Shown here in pieces: positions 8,040 to 16,667 of a stretch of DNA of 64,000 nt. Both the position numbers and the translations under genes were made by a program. The stretch lies in assembly GCA_004359425.1 (NCBI GenBank), contig PTEU01000001.1:1544502-1608501 (forward strand), read 5' to 3'. Below the pieces are notes generated by a model. The model ran no database searches and was not told where the DNA came from. It saw nothing but the letters and a program-made list of their open reading frames with translations. The stretch comes from Ideonella sp. MAG2 (GTDB taxonomy: Bacteria; Pseudomonadota; Gammaproteobacteria; Burkholderiales; Burkholderiaceae_C). Numbering within the stretch: position 1 is the first letter of the stretch; each line of letters starts with the position of its first letter.

Positions 8040-9014
8040 ATGACACGCCTTGCCCTCCGCACCACTTTGGCCGCCGCTGCCGCCCTCGCCATGGCCACAG
8101 CCGCTGTGGCACAAACCGCCTGGGTGTCCAGCGAAAAAGACCACACCCTGACCTTGGTCGACCTGAAGACCATGGCCGTCACCGGCACCGTCGCCACCTG
8201 CAAGCGGCCTCGCCACATGCAAATCGCCCCCGGCGGCAAGCAGTTGATGGTGGCCTGTGGCGACGCTCAGCAGGCCGATGTGATCGACCTGGTCACCAAA
8301 AAATCCACCGCCAAGATCGCCCTGGGCGACGACCCCGAAATCTTTGATGTCTCGCCCGACGGCAAGACGCTCTACGTCAGCAATGAGGAAGACGCCGAAG
8401 TCGGCGTGATCGACATTGCCAGCAACAAGCGCAAGAGCGCCATCAAGGTGGGCGAAGAGCCCGAGGGCGTGCTGCTCTCCAAGGACGGCAAAACTCTTTA
8501 TGTGACCTCGGAGGTCGCCTCCCTGGTGCATGTGATCGACACCGCCACGGGCAAAGTCACGCACAACGTCAAAGTGGGCAAGCGCCCGCGCCGCTTTGCC
8601 CTCACGCCTGACGGCAGCCAACTCTGGGTCAGCAATGAGTTGGGCGCCAGCGTCAGCATCCTCAGCACCAAGGACCATAGCGTGCTGGCCACACTCAAGT
8701 TCAGCGTCAAGGGCGCACGTGATGCCGACATCACCCCCGTCGGTCTGTTGATGTCGGCCGACGGCAAGCAGGCCTTTGTGGCCTTGGGTAAGGCCAACCA
8801 TGTCGCTTTGGTCGACGTGGCCAGCCGCAAGGTGACCCAACTCGTGCTGGCTGGCAAGCGCGCCTGGGGCTTAGGGCTCAACAAGGCCGGGGACCGGCTC
8901 TTGGTGGCCAATGGGCTGTCGGATGACTTGACGGTCATCGACGTGCCGAATGCCAAAGCCCTCAAGACCGTGGCGGTGGGCCGCGTGCCGCACAGCGTGG
9001 TGGTGGTCGAATGA
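8040..9014 (+). CDS. YVTN-type beta-propeller protein of PQQ system
   Basis: A 324-residue exported protein. A signal peptide of about 28 residues ends in ATAAVAQTA. It then has about seven repeats of the form DG(K)TLYVSNE...V.VIDI, the YVTN/NHL-like propeller pattern; examples are SPDGKTLYVSNEEDAEVGVIDI and KDGKTLYVTSEVASLVHVID. This fits the beta-propeller protein group associated with PQQ-dependent catabolism. It probably acts in the periplasm as a binding or scaffold protein; no catalytic motif is seen. AGGAGA precedes the ATG. Its stop codon overlaps the start of the next gene by four bases, indicating translational coupling. Confidence 0.88.
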   Translation: MTRLALRTTLAAAAALAMATAAVAQTAWVSSEKDHTLTLVDLKTMAVTGTVATCKRPRHMQIAPGGKQLMVACGDAQQADVIDLVTKKSTAKIALGDDPEIFDVSPDGKTLYVSNEEDAEVGVIDIASNKRKSAIKVGEEPEGVLLSKDGKTLYVTSEVASLVHVIDTATGKVTHNVKVGKRPRRFALTPDGSQLWVSNELGASVSILSTKDHSVLATLKFSVKGARDADITPVGLLMSADGKQAFVALGKANHVALVDVASRKVTQLVLAGKRAWGLGLNKAGDRLLVANGLSDDLTVIDVPNAKALKTVAVGRVPHSVVVVE

Positions 9015-10159
9015 GGTTGTTCCTCAGCGGGCTCCTGCTGCTGAGCGCTGCCAGCGCACAGGCCGCCGCCTTCAAGGCCACCTTGCTGGTGCTGGACGAC
9101 GACCCGCGCCTGCAACGCAGCCGCGTAGAGCGCGCCTATCTCGGTCACCCCACCGGCCCAGCGGCCGATGCGGTGGCCGTGGCCATTAAAGAATCCAAAC
9201 TGGAGCTGGACGCCGCCGGGGCCAGCCTCAGCATAGCCACCGTAGCTGCGGCCGATGTGAAGGGCCTGCAAGAGGCCGCACGCAAAGCGGAAAAGGAGGG
9301 CGCCGTTGCCCTGCTGGCCGATCTGCCCGCCGACGCCCTGCTGGCCGTGGCCGACGCGGTGAAGCTGCCGGTGCTCAACCTCAGTGCCACGGACGACCGC
9401 CTGCGCCAGCAGGACTGCCGCGCCCAGCTTTGGCATGTGGCCCCCAGCGAGCGCATGCGCGCTGACGCCCTGGCGCAGACCTTGGTGGCCCGCAAATGGA
9501 GCACCGTGCTGCTGCTGACAGGCCCCAGCCCGGCCGACGCCCAGCGCAGCGCCGTGGCCCAGGCTGCGCTGAAGCGCTATGGCCTGAAGCTCGCCGCCGC
9601 CAAGCCCTTCAAGCTCTCGGGCGACCCGCGCGAGCGTGACCTGGCCAATGCGACCTTGCTGACCCAAGGCGCACACGATGTCGTCTGGGTGGTGGACAGC
9701 GACGGCGAATTTGCCCGCAGCCTGCCCTACCGCACCGCCACACCGCGCCCGGTGGTGGGCGACGGTGGGCTGGTGGCCTTGGCCTGGCATGCTCAGTATG
9801 AGCGTTACGGCGCACCGCAGGTCTCGCGCCGTTTCAGCAAAGCGACCAGTCGCCCGATGACGGCGCAAGATTGGCAGGCCTGGTTGGGTGCCAAGGCGCT
9901 GGCGGCAGCCGTGATGGCAGCCCCCAAAGGCCCAGCCACCGCCGTGGCCAGGGCGCTGGCGACCGAAGAGCTGGACGGCTCCAAAGGTGTGGCCATGTCC
10001 TTCCGGCCTTGGGACGGCCAGTTGCGCCAAACCCTGCTCATGACCGACGGTCAAGGCGTGATCAGCACCGCGCCCATCGAAGGCATCTTGCACCCCAAGA
10101 ACGCGTTGGACACCCTCGGGGCTGATGCTCCGGAAATGCTCTGCAAGGTGGCTCGATGA
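9011..10159 (+). CDS. Periplasmic binding protein of the PQQ-associated ABC system
   Basis: A 382-residue protein with signal peptide MRLFLSGLLLLSAASAQAAA. The mature part looks like a type I periplasmic binding fold: ATLLVLDDDPRLQRSRVERAYLGHPTG near the start, alternating segments such as VLNLSATDDRLRQQDC, and VWVVDSDGEFARSLPYRT. This fits the binding protein group found with PQQ alcohol dehydrogenases. Its start codon overlaps the propeller gene and its stop overlaps the permease gene (both ATGA), so propeller, binding protein and permease are likely made in fixed ratio. The ligand is unknown. The pairing of a type I binding protein with an ABC-2 (export-type) permease is unusual and may mean the protein works in sensing or in delivery to an exporter. 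Confidence 0.85.
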   Translation: MRLFLSGLLLLSAASAQAAAFKATLLVLDDDPRLQRSRVERAYLGHPTGPAADAVAVAIKESKLELDAAGASLSIATVAAADVKGLQEAARKAEKEGAVALLADLPADALLAVADAVKLPVLNLSATDDRLRQQDCRAQLWHVAPSERMRADALAQTLVARKWSTVLLLTGPSPADAQRSAVAQAALKRYGLKLAAAKPFKLSGDPRERDLANATLLTQGAHDVVWVVDSDGEFARSLPYRTATPRPVVGDGGLVALAWHAQYERYGAPQVSRRFSKATSRPMTAQDWQAWLGAKALAAAVMAAPKGPATAVARALATEELDGSKGVAMSFRPWDGQLRQTLLMTDGQGVISTAPIEGILHPKNALDTLGADAPEMLCKVAR

Positions 10160-10977
10160 CGCACGCCCTGCAAGCGCTGCGCGCCATCGTGCTGCGCGAA
10201 GTGATGAAGTTCATGCGCCAGACCAGCCGTTTGGCCTCGGCGGTGGTGCGCCCCCTGCTGTGGCTGGCGGTGTTTGCGGCGGGCTTTCGCAATGTGTTTG
10301 GTGTCGCCATCAATGAGCCCTACGACACCTACATCCCTTATGACGTCTACATCGCACCCGGCCTGATCGGCATGGTGCTGCTGTTCAACGGCATGCAGTC
10401 CAGCCTGGCCATGGTCTATGACCGCGAAATGGGCCTGATGCGCCTGCTGCTGACCGCCCCGCTGGCGCGCTGGTGGATCTTGTTCGCCAAGCTCAGCGCC
10501 ACCGCCTTGCTCAGCCTGCTGCAAGCCGCCGCCTTTATCGCCGTGGCCGCACTGCTGGGCACCACCCTGCCGCTGTGGGGGCCGCAGACCCCCATGGTGC
10601 TGCTGGCCGCCGTGAGTGCGGCGCTGATGCTGGGCGCCTTGGGGCTGCTGCTGTCGGTGCACATCAAGCAGTTGGAGAACTTCGCCGGCACCATGAACTT
10701 TGTGATCTTCCCGATGTACTTCATGTCCACCGCGCTCTACCCCTTGTGGAAGTTGGAGGAGTCCGGTGCCGAGTGGGTCTGGTGGATCGCCCGCGTCAAC
10801 CCCTTCACCCACGCCGTGGAGTGGCTGCGCTTTGCGCTCTACGGCAAAGACCCCGGCCTAGCGCCCTATGTGGTACTGGGCACGCTGGCCGCCTGCTTTG
10901 CGCTGGCGGCTTGGGGCTATGACCCGCAGCGCGGCTTTGGCGCGCTGACCAAACGTGGCCCAGGAGGCCCCCCATGA
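10156..10977 (+). CDS. ABC-2 type permease of PQQ alcohol system (PedC-like)
   Basis: A 273-residue inner-membrane protein with about six hydrophobic segments. The N-terminal cytoplasmic helix (LRAIVLREVMKFMRQTSRLASAVVRPLLW) and the text APGLIGMVLLFNGMQSSLAMVYDREMG and MNFVIFPMYFMSTALYPL are typical of the ABC-2 family, matching the alcohol ABC transporter permease group (PedC). It should pair with the ATPase at 7305-8018. Four-base overlaps on both sides (9011 gene and 10974 gene) show tight coupling. Family members with this fold usually export. Confidence 0.87.
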   Translation: MTHALQALRAIVLREVMKFMRQTSRLASAVVRPLLWLAVFAAGFRNVFGVAINEPYDTYIPYDVYIAPGLIGMVLLFNGMQSSLAMVYDREMGLMRLLLTAPLARWWILFAKLSATALLSLLQAAAFIAVAALLGTTLPLWGPQTPMVLLAAVSAALMLGALGLLLSVHIKQLENFAGTMNFVIFPMYFMSTALYPLWKLEESGAEWVWWIARVNPFTHAVEWLRFALYGKDPGLAPYVVLGTLAACFALAAWGYDPQRGFGALTKRGPGGPP

Positions 10978-11615
10978 AGTTGTTCTCTTGGGCCTCGGGT
11001 TCGGTGCTGGACACCGCCGAGCGCTTGTTCTGGGCCTGGGCCTTGTCGGCCGCTTTAGTGCTGTTTGGCGCAGCCTGGATGCAGCATCGCGGCCTGTGGC
11101 AAGCGCTCATTCAAGGCGACCCCAGCGGCATCAGCTTAGGGATCGTGGCTCTGAGCGTGCTGACCACGGGCTGGTGCGGGCGCCGGGCCTGGCTGCTACG
11201 CCAGCAGGCTCAAGGCCTTTCAGCCAGCATGACAACATCCTGGCGCGCCGCTTGGCGGGCGGACCGCCGCCAAGCCCCAGACATGGCGGCCAGCCTGCTG
11301 TCCGAGCGCAGCCACGGACCCCATGAAACCGCGTGGTGGCTGGCCGCAGCCACCATCAAGCTGGGCCTGCTGGGCACGGTGGTGGGCTTCATCGTCATGG
11401 CCACCCAAATCGGCCGCATGCCCACGTTCGACATCGACCAGGTCCAGGCCTTGCTCAAGCAAATGACCCAAGGCATGGCCATTGCGCTCTACACCACCTT
11501 GGTGGGCTTGGTGGCCAACCTATGGTTGGGCCTGCAATTGCTGCTGCTGGACCGCATGGCCGACCGCATCGTGGCCGACATCGTGGCCGAGCCCCTTCCT
11601 GAGCTTGGGGCTTGA
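10974..11615 (+). CDS. MotA/TolQ/ExbB-family proton channel subunit
   Basis: A 213-residue membrane protein with three predicted membrane helices: one at about 20-38, one at about 120-140 (IKLGLLGTVVGFIVMA) and one at about 167-190 (GMAIALYTTLVGLVANLWLGL). The last two carry the pattern of TolQ/ExbB/MotA channel helices, including the T-rich face in the third. It overlaps the permease gene by four bases and is followed three bases later by an ExbD-like partner, so the two form a motor pair driven by proton motive force. Placement inside a PQQ-linked ABC operon is not something I know as standard. The linked partner and outer-membrane target are unknown. Confidence 0.82.
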   Translation: MKLFSWASGSVLDTAERLFWAWALSAALVLFGAAWMQHRGLWQALIQGDPSGISLGIVALSVLTTGWCGRRAWLLRQQAQGLSASMTTSWRAAWRADRRQAPDMAASLLSERSHGPHETAWWLAAATIKLGLLGTVVGFIVMATQIGRMPTFDIDQVQALLKQMTQGMAIALYTTLVGLVANLWLGLQLLLLDRMADRIVADIVAEPLPELGA

Positions 11616-11618
11616 ACC

Positions 11619-12221
11619 ATGGCCCTGCTGCGTCAGCGCCGCCAAGACGAGATCGACCCTTTCAGCGATCTCTTGTTCAACACCTTGCTGGCCTTCGTCA
11701 TGCTGTTCGCGGTGGCCTTGGTGGTGATGAACCCCAAGGCCAAGACCGGCGTGATCGATGCCAAGGCCGAGTTCATCATCACCGTGACCTGGCCCGACCT
11801 CAACCCCAATGACATCGACACCTGGGTCGAGGACCCGGCGGGCAACAAGGTGTGGTTCCGCGCCCGCGAGGGCGGCATGATGCACCTGGACCGCGACGAC
11901 CGAGGCCTGGCCAACGACACCTTGGTGATCAACGGCCAGCAGGTGGTCAACCCGCTCAACCAAGAGGTGGTGACGGTGCGCGGCTTTGCGCCAGGCGAGT
12001 ACACCGTCAACCTGCATTACTACGACACCAAGAATGGCGAGCCCGTGACGGCTACCGTCTCGGTGGTCAAGGTCAACCCGCGTGCCGAAGTCGTGTTCTA
12101 CGGCACGGTGGAGCTGGCCCGCAAAGGCGATGAAGCCACGGCCGCACGCTTTGTGGTGAACCGGGACGGTGGGGTTGAAGGCGTCAACACCCTGCCCAAA
12201 ACTCTGATCGAGAGGATGTGA
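11619..12221 (+). CDS. ExbD/TolR-like subunit with C-terminal beta-sandwich domain
   Basis: A 200-residue protein with a short cytoplasmic start, one membrane helix and a periplasmic domain. The helix (DPFSDLLFNTLLAFVMLFAV) aligns with the ExbD/TolR helix, and D17 sits where the essential aspartate of ExbD lies. The periplasmic part differs from the usual ExbD dimerisation domain. It contains DIDTWVEDPAGNKVWF, LDRDDRG and PGEYTVNLHYYD, which resembles YfaP-like DUF2135 beta-sandwich domains. Together with the ExbB-like subunit this suggests an energised envelope complex with a special reach into the periplasm. Its stop overlaps the next start by one base (TGATG). Confidence 0.75.
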   Translation: MALLRQRRQDEIDPFSDLLFNTLLAFVMLFAVALVVMNPKAKTGVIDAKAEFIITVTWPDLNPNDIDTWVEDPAGNKVWFRAREGGMMHLDRDDRGLANDTLVINGQQVVNPLNQEVVTVRGFAPGEYTVNLHYYDTKNGEPVTATVSVVKVNPRAEVVFYGTVELARKGDEATAARFVVNRDGGVEGVNTLPKTLIERM

Positions 12222-12718
12222 TGGCCACCGATGCCTTGCTCTGGGCCTATATCGCCCTGGTGTTTTTGGTGGGCCTGGCCTGCTTGGCCTCAGCCTGGCC
12301 CCGGGCGCTCAAGGCCGTGTTGGTGCTGGCCACGGTGGGTCTGTACTTTTACGCCGAGCATGCACTGGACGATGTTTGGGGCCGCCCTTCACGGGCCGCC
12401 CTGCCCGAGCGCTTTGTGTTGCTGGCGGCCGTCATTGAAGAGCCCAGCAAGACCAAACCTGGTGCCCTCTTCGTTTGGGTCAATGCCCTGGAGAACGGCA
12501 AACCCCTGGCCGAACCGCGCGCCTATCGCCTGCCCTATTCCAAAGACCTGCACAGTCTGCTGAACGAAGGTCTGAAAAAGGTACGCCAAGGCGTGAGCCA
12601 GATGGGCACCGCCGAGCCCAAGCGCGGCCCCAAGGGTTTCTCTTGGCTGCGCCCCGGCAGTGACGAGCAGGAGGTCAAGATCCGCGACCTGCCCGTGCCA
12701 CAACTGCCCGAGAAGTGA
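12221..12718 (+). CDS. Conserved membrane protein of the PQQ/ExbBD operon, function unknown
   Basis: About 165 residues. The ATG at 12221 overlaps the previous stop by one base; a GTG three bases earlier is also possible. Two hydrophobic helices at the N-terminus (ALLWAYIALVFLVGLACLAS and ALKAVLVLATVGLYFYAEH) are followed by a soluble part with LPERFVLLAAVIEEPSKTKPGALFVWV and YRLPYSKDLHSLLNEGLKKV. I do not recognise the family. Context suggests a third component of the ExbB/ExbD-like complex. The soluble C-terminal part is proline-rich at its end. Confidence 0.7.
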   Translation: MATDALLWAYIALVFLVGLACLASAWPRALKAVLVLATVGLYFYAEHALDDVWGRPSRAALPERFVLLAAVIEEPSKTKPGALFVWVNALENGKPLAEPRAYRLPYSKDLHSLLNEGLKKVRQGVSQMGTAEPKRGPKGFSWLRPGSDEQEVKIRDLPVPQLPEK

Positions 12719-12730
12719 GGCAGGCCCGCG

Positions 12731-13447
12731 ATGTCTGAGGTTTCCCTTCTGCTACGAGCCAGCGTGCTGTTGGCAGGGCTCGCCCTGAGCGCCTGCGCCC
12801 CCAAGCCGGTGGGCCATGACCTATTCCCTTTGGGCAAAGGTCATCAATGGCGTTATGACGTGAAGACCGAGTGGGAGAACAACGTCATTGAGCATGAGCC
12901 CCTGGTGTTGGAGACCCTGGGCCAAAGCCCTCTGGATGACGGCCCCGCCTGGCTGCGCCGCAGCGACTCTGGCATCAGCTACTGGCTGCGCGGCGACGAG
13001 ACCGGCATCTACCGCGTGGCCACCAAGAGCGAGTTGGACGCGGAGCCACGCTACGACAAAGAGCGCCGCTACGTGCTGAAGGCCCCTCTAGCCGCAGGCA
13101 GCACCTGGCAGAGCGACACCACCGCTTATTTGCTGCAACGCCGACAAGAATTTCCGCGCGAGATCCGCCACACCCACCCCGCCGTCAAGATGATCTACAG
13201 CATTGAAGCCACGGGCTTGGTGGTGGACAGCCGGGCCGGCCGCTTTGAGGGCTGCATCAAGGTGAAGGGCCAGGCCAGCCTGCGCCTGTTTGCCGACCCC
13301 GTGGTGGGCTGGAAGGACATGACGCTGACGACCCAAGAGTGGTACTGCCCCGGCGTGGGCTTGGTGCGCCTGCTGCGCGAGGAACCTGCCAACTCCACCT
13401 TCCTGACCGGCGGCACCTTGAGCATGGAACTCGTCGAATGGAAATGA
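12731..13447 (+). CDS. Lipoprotein of the PQQ/ExbBD operon, function unknown
   Basis: A 238-residue lipoprotein. The signal peptide ends in the lipobox LSAC (cysteine near residue 22), so it should be anchored in the inner or outer membrane; the residues after the cysteine (APK) give no inner-membrane retention aspartate. The mature protein starts DLFPLGKGHQWRYDV, a pattern seen in small beta-rich lipoproteins of unknown function, and continues with many aromatic beta-strand segments. Its end overlaps the next gene. A role as the outer-membrane element of the preceding motor-like proteins is an inference from gene order only. Confidence 0.7.
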   Translation: MSEVSLLLRASVLLAGLALSACAPKPVGHDLFPLGKGHQWRYDVKTEWENNVIEHEPLVLETLGQSPLDDGPAWLRRSDSGISYWLRGDETGIYRVATKSELDAEPRYDKERRYVLKAPLAAGSTWQSDTTAYLLQRRQEFPREIRHTHPAVKMIYSIEATGLVVDSRAGRFEGCIKVKGQASLRLFADPVVGWKDMTLTTQEWYCPGVGLVRLLREEPANSTFLTGGTLSMELVEWK

Positions 13448-14427
13448 TCACCCGCCGCCGCGCTTTGGGCCTGGGTGCAAGCTTGGGTCTGGCCGCCTTG
13501 GTGCCGCTGGGCAGCCGTGCCCAAGGCGCCGAGCCCGCCTTCCCCAGCCGCCCCATCACCCTGTGGGTGCCTTGGCCTGCGGGCGGGGCCACGGACCTGA
13601 CCATGCGCGTGCTGGCCGAGGCCGCAGGCCGACACCTGGGCCAAAAAGTGCTGATCGAGAACCGCCCTGGCGCGGGCGGCACCCTGGCCATGCCCGTGTT
13701 GCAGCAGGCCGCTGCCGACGGCTACACCATTGCGCAACTGCCTCAACCCGCCCTGCGCGCACCCTGGACGCAAAAGGTGATGTGGGACCCCATCCGTGAC
13801 ACCACGCCCCTGCTGCAACTCAGCGGCGTGACCTTTGGCATCTTGGTGCCGGCCGCCAGCCCCATCAAAACTTTGGACGACCTCTTTGCCGTGGCCAAAG
13901 CCAAGCCGGGTGAGCTGAGCATTGCCACCAACGGCGTAGGCACCACCCCGCATGTGGTGATGGACGAACTGCTGGGCCACAAAGGCCTGCGCTACGTGCA
14001 CGTGCCCTACAAAGGCACGGCTGAACAGATGTTGGCCGTGTCCTCCAGCCAAGTACAGGTGGGCGTCAACTCCAACGGCTTCGCCCCTTATGTGGACAGC
14101 GGCAAGCTGCGCCTGATTGCCACCTTGGCCGAGCACCGCACCAAGCGCTGGGCCCAAGTGCCTACGCTCAAAGAACTGGGCCACGGCATCGTCGCCACCT
14201 CGCCCTACGGCTTGGTCGGCCCCAAAGGCCTGCCCGGCCCGGTGGTGCAGACCCTGCACGACGCCTTCAAAGCCGCTTTGTTTGACCCGGCCCATGTGGC
14301 CGAACTGGCCAAGTACGACCAAGAGCCACTCTACCTAGGCTCCGACGACTACGGACGCAGCTTGCGCGAGGCCTATGCGGCGGAGAAGCGCACGGTGGAG
14401 CGGTTGGGTTTGGCCAAAGCGCCTTGA
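13438..14427 (+). CDS. Bug/TctC-family periplasmic binding protein
   Basis: About 329 residues. Two close ATG codons (13438 and 13444) both overlap the upstream gene; 13444 gives the classic ATGA overlap. The N-terminus is Tat-like (MITRRRALGLGASLGLAALV). The body has Bug hallmarks: FPSRPITLWVPWPAGGATDLTMRVLAE, VLIENRPGAGGTLAM and YKGTAEQMLAV. These proteins bind small carboxylates or amides. No TctA/TctB membrane genes are nearby, which is common because Bug proteins are greatly amplified in Burkholderiales. As the last gene of the PQQ operon it may bind an oxidised alcohol (a carboxylate), but that is inference. Confidence 0.88.
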   Translation: MEMITRRRALGLGASLGLAALVPLGSRAQGAEPAFPSRPITLWVPWPAGGATDLTMRVLAEAAGRHLGQKVLIENRPGAGGTLAMPVLQQAAADGYTIAQLPQPALRAPWTQKVMWDPIRDTTPLLQLSGVTFGILVPAASPIKTLDDLFAVAKAKPGELSIATNGVGTTPHVVMDELLGHKGLRYVHVPYKGTAEQMLAVSSSQVQVGVNSNGFAPYVDSGKLRLIATLAEHRTKRWAQVPTLKELGHGIVATSPYGLVGPKGLPGPVVQTLHDAFKAALFDPAHVAELAKYDQEPLYLGSDDYGRSLREAYAAEKRTVERLGLAKAP

Positions 14428-14506
14428 GCGGGCGTCAAGCCCCATGTTGCGGGGTCTCCTGGCCCGTGTGAAGACCGACAATGGCTGTAGCTCACCCTCA
14501 CACGTC

Positions 14507-15289
14507 ATGAAACTCATTGTCGTCTTTGCCACCCACCGCAGCGGAACCAATTACCTGGGCTCGGTGCTCAAGCAGCGCCCTCAAATGTTCACCCTGGGGG
14601 AGTTGTTTCACCCTCAAGAAGCCTTTGGCCTGCGGCCTGCGCATCTTCAACGCCTGGGCAAACTGGCGGATCAGGTCTTCACCAAACCCAATGACCCTGG
14701 TTTGTTGGCTTGGTTGCACCAGCACCCGGTCCAAGCGGTGCAAGCGCTCTATCAAATGGCGGCTCGCAAAGAGCGCGAGGCCATGTACTTCAAAGTCTTT
14801 TTCAGCCACTTCACCACCCCGGTGGTGGGCACCGTCGCCAAGCTGGCGAGTTTGCCTGGCTTCACGCCCGTGGTGCTGCAACGGCGGCCCTTAGATGTCT
14901 ATATCTCGAACGCCAAGGCCACCCAGGTTGGCACCTGGAAGCATGCCGACACCACCGATCTGCGCATCCCCCTGAGCGCCAAGCATTACAGCCAATGGGC
15001 GGAAAAGGCGCGCCGCTGGTACGCTCAAGTCAACGAAGGACTGGCCAAGGGGCCAGCCACCCCGTGGCGCTGCACTTATGAGCAGGATGTGGACATGCCC
15101 CCAGACGCGCTGGCCGCCCATTGGGCTCAGCACCTGGGCCTCCCCCCACCTGCCCCCTTGGACCTGAGCAAAGCGCTGGAGCGCCAAGACCGCAACCCGG
15201 ACTGGCGCTTGAAGGTCAGCAACGCGGCTGAGTTTGAGCAAGCCTTGCGCGAGGCCGAGCTGTGGGACGAAGCCCTCAATGGCTGGTAG
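14507..15289 (+). CDS. Sulfotransferase-family protein
   Basis: About 260 residues. The start is placed at MKLIVVFATHRSGTNYLGSVL because the PAPS-binding 5' phosphate loop of sulfotransferases (here FATHRSGTNYLGS) should lie at the very N-terminus; upstream codons look unrelated. A second conserved part, VVLQRRPLDVYISNAKATQVGTW, matches the 3' phosphate-binding region (R..D...S). Family members move a sulfo group from PAPS to sugars or small molecules. The acceptor cannot be read from sequence. There is no obvious ribosome site, and the gene stands alone 79 bases after the PQQ operon. Confidence 0.75.
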   Translation: MKLIVVFATHRSGTNYLGSVLKQRPQMFTLGELFHPQEAFGLRPAHLQRLGKLADQVFTKPNDPGLLAWLHQHPVQAVQALYQMAARKEREAMYFKVFFSHFTTPVVGTVAKLASLPGFTPVVLQRRPLDVYISNAKATQVGTWKHADTTDLRIPLSAKHYSQWAEKARRWYAQVNEGLAKGPATPWRCTYEQDVDMPPDALAAHWAQHLGLPPPAPLDLSKALERQDRNPDWRLKVSNAAEFEQALREAELWDEALNGW

Positions 15290-15404
15290 CTGACGGCATG
15301 CATGCAGCGCATGTCCGCTGCGAAAGATGCGGCCTGTTGCGGCCTGGACCTTCATCCCTGAGAACGAAGCGAGGGCAGCTTTGAGTGAGCCTGGTCTACA
15401 TGGA

Positions 15405-16667
15405 TCACTTCACAGCCGTAGCGCGCAGCCAGGTCTTCCAGAGGCGAGCCAATTCGGCCGAACCACCGCTGCCGGTGATGCCTTCTAACGCCTTGTGAGC
15501 CTCCTGGGCTTGGCCGGCCTTAACCCAGGCCCACGCCAGATGCAGGCGTGCTTCTTCGGGCTTTTTGACACCCCCCCGGGCCAGGCCATCGGCCAAGGCC
15601 TTGGCCGCGTCGGCCGGGTTGCCCGCCGTCACCATGGCGGTGCCCACCAGGGTCAAGGCTTGGCCGTCTTTGGCGGCCTGAGCGGCAGCTCGGTCACCAG
15701 CCATCTGGGTCTTTTCTTTGGCAGCGGCCTTGCTGGCCCTGTCGCGTAGCTTTTGGTGCTCCGCCGCATTCGGGCCGCTGCCCAAGCGCCCCGCCTGGGT
15801 GCCTGCCTCCAGGGCCTGCAAGGCTTCGGTGTACAAGCCACCCTCCATGGCCAAGACTGCCCACTCCAGGTACTCGGCTTCCTCACGCAGTGCGCCGGTG
15901 GCCTGCTTTAAGCGCAGCAAATCAAGCATCAGGCTGTCGCTAAAGCCGGGGCGAGAGGAAACACGGCTGAGCAACTGAGCCCAGACCTCGGGCTGAGGGT
16001 AGTGGCCGGCCTGGCACTCAAGGGCGGCAAAGAGCCCCGCCTCATCTCCGGCTTTGGCAGAGGCACTGACCAGCAGCCGCAAGCTTGTCTCACTGGGCTT
16101 GCGCCCGGCCGCTTCGTCTGCCTGGAGCATGGGCAAGAGCTCTTTGGCTGCCGCCGCAGGCTCGCCGCTCAGGTAGAGCGCCTGGGGCAGCAAAGCCAGC
16201 ACGGCGGCGTCCTGGCCCCCTTCCTGGGCATAGCGGCGCAAGGTTGCCGCCGCTGGGCCGTATTGCCGCAGTTGCAGTTGAACCCGGGCCTGTGTCTCTC
16301 TCAAGAAAGGCCGATCCGCGGGAGGCATGAGCGCCGAGGCCAAGGCCTCGTCCATGGCGGCCAGCGCCACCGGCATCTCATTGGCTTTGACGGCAGCCAC
16401 TGCTCGGGTGCGGGCGATGAGGTAACGCTCATAGTCATTGAGCGAGCCCACCCGCTCAGCCGCCCGCAGCTCAGCCAGAGCCTCCAGCGCCTTACCCCCC
16501 TTCAAAAGGTCTTGGGCCAATTGCAGTGGCTTGGCCACCTCGGCACGCGCCGTTGGTGCGGGTGGGGCCGATTGGGCCCAGAGCGCAGGGGAAGCAGTGG
16601 CCAAGGTGGTGGCCGTCAGCACGGCCAAAGAAACCCGGCGCAGTGCGGGCAGAGCAAAAGCTGTCAT
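15405..16667 (-). CDS. Exported TPR-like helical repeat protein
   Basis: A 420-residue protein with a signal peptide (LRRVSLAVLTATTLATASPALWAQS). The rest is almost all alpha helix, with repeated A-rich helix pairs of TPR type, for example LLKGGKALEALAELRAAERVG, MPVALAAMDEALASALMP and NPADAAKALADGLARGG. It probably works in the periplasm as a scaffold or chaperone. It is divergent from the TonB-dependent receptor gene at 17050, and TPR proteins of this kind are often found near TonB systems, but no enzyme motif shows a precise role. It is isolated on the minus strand. Confidence 0.7.
   Translation of the reverse strand: MTAFALPALRRVSLAVLTATTLATASPALWAQSAPPAPTARAEVAKPLQLAQDLLKGGKALEALAELRAAERVGSLNDYERYLIARTRAVAAVKANEMPVALAAMDEALASALMPPADRPFLRETQARVQLQLRQYGPAAATLRRYAQEGGQDAAVLALLPQALYLSGEPAAAAKELLPMLQADEAAGRKPSETSLRLLVSASAKAGDEAGLFAALECQAGHYPQPEVWAQLLSRVSSRPGFSDSLMLDLLRLKQATGALREEAEYLEWAVLAMEGGLYTEALQALEAGTQAGRLGSGPNAAEHQKLRDRASKAAAKEKTQMAGDRAAAQAAKDGQALTLVGTAMVTAGNPADAAKALADGLARGGVKKPEEARLHLAWAWVKAGQAQEAHKALEGITGSGGSAELARLWKTWLRATAVK

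Noticed and set aside
7011..8840. A 609-residue open frame on the minus strand
   Set aside because: It is fully antisense to the PqqB-like, ABC ATPase and propeller genes, rich in His, Gly and Gln as expected of a GC-rich antisense frame, and has no domain or ribosome site.
8498..10093. A 531-residue open frame on the minus strand
   Set aside because: Antisense to the propeller and binding protein genes, with the same artefact composition.
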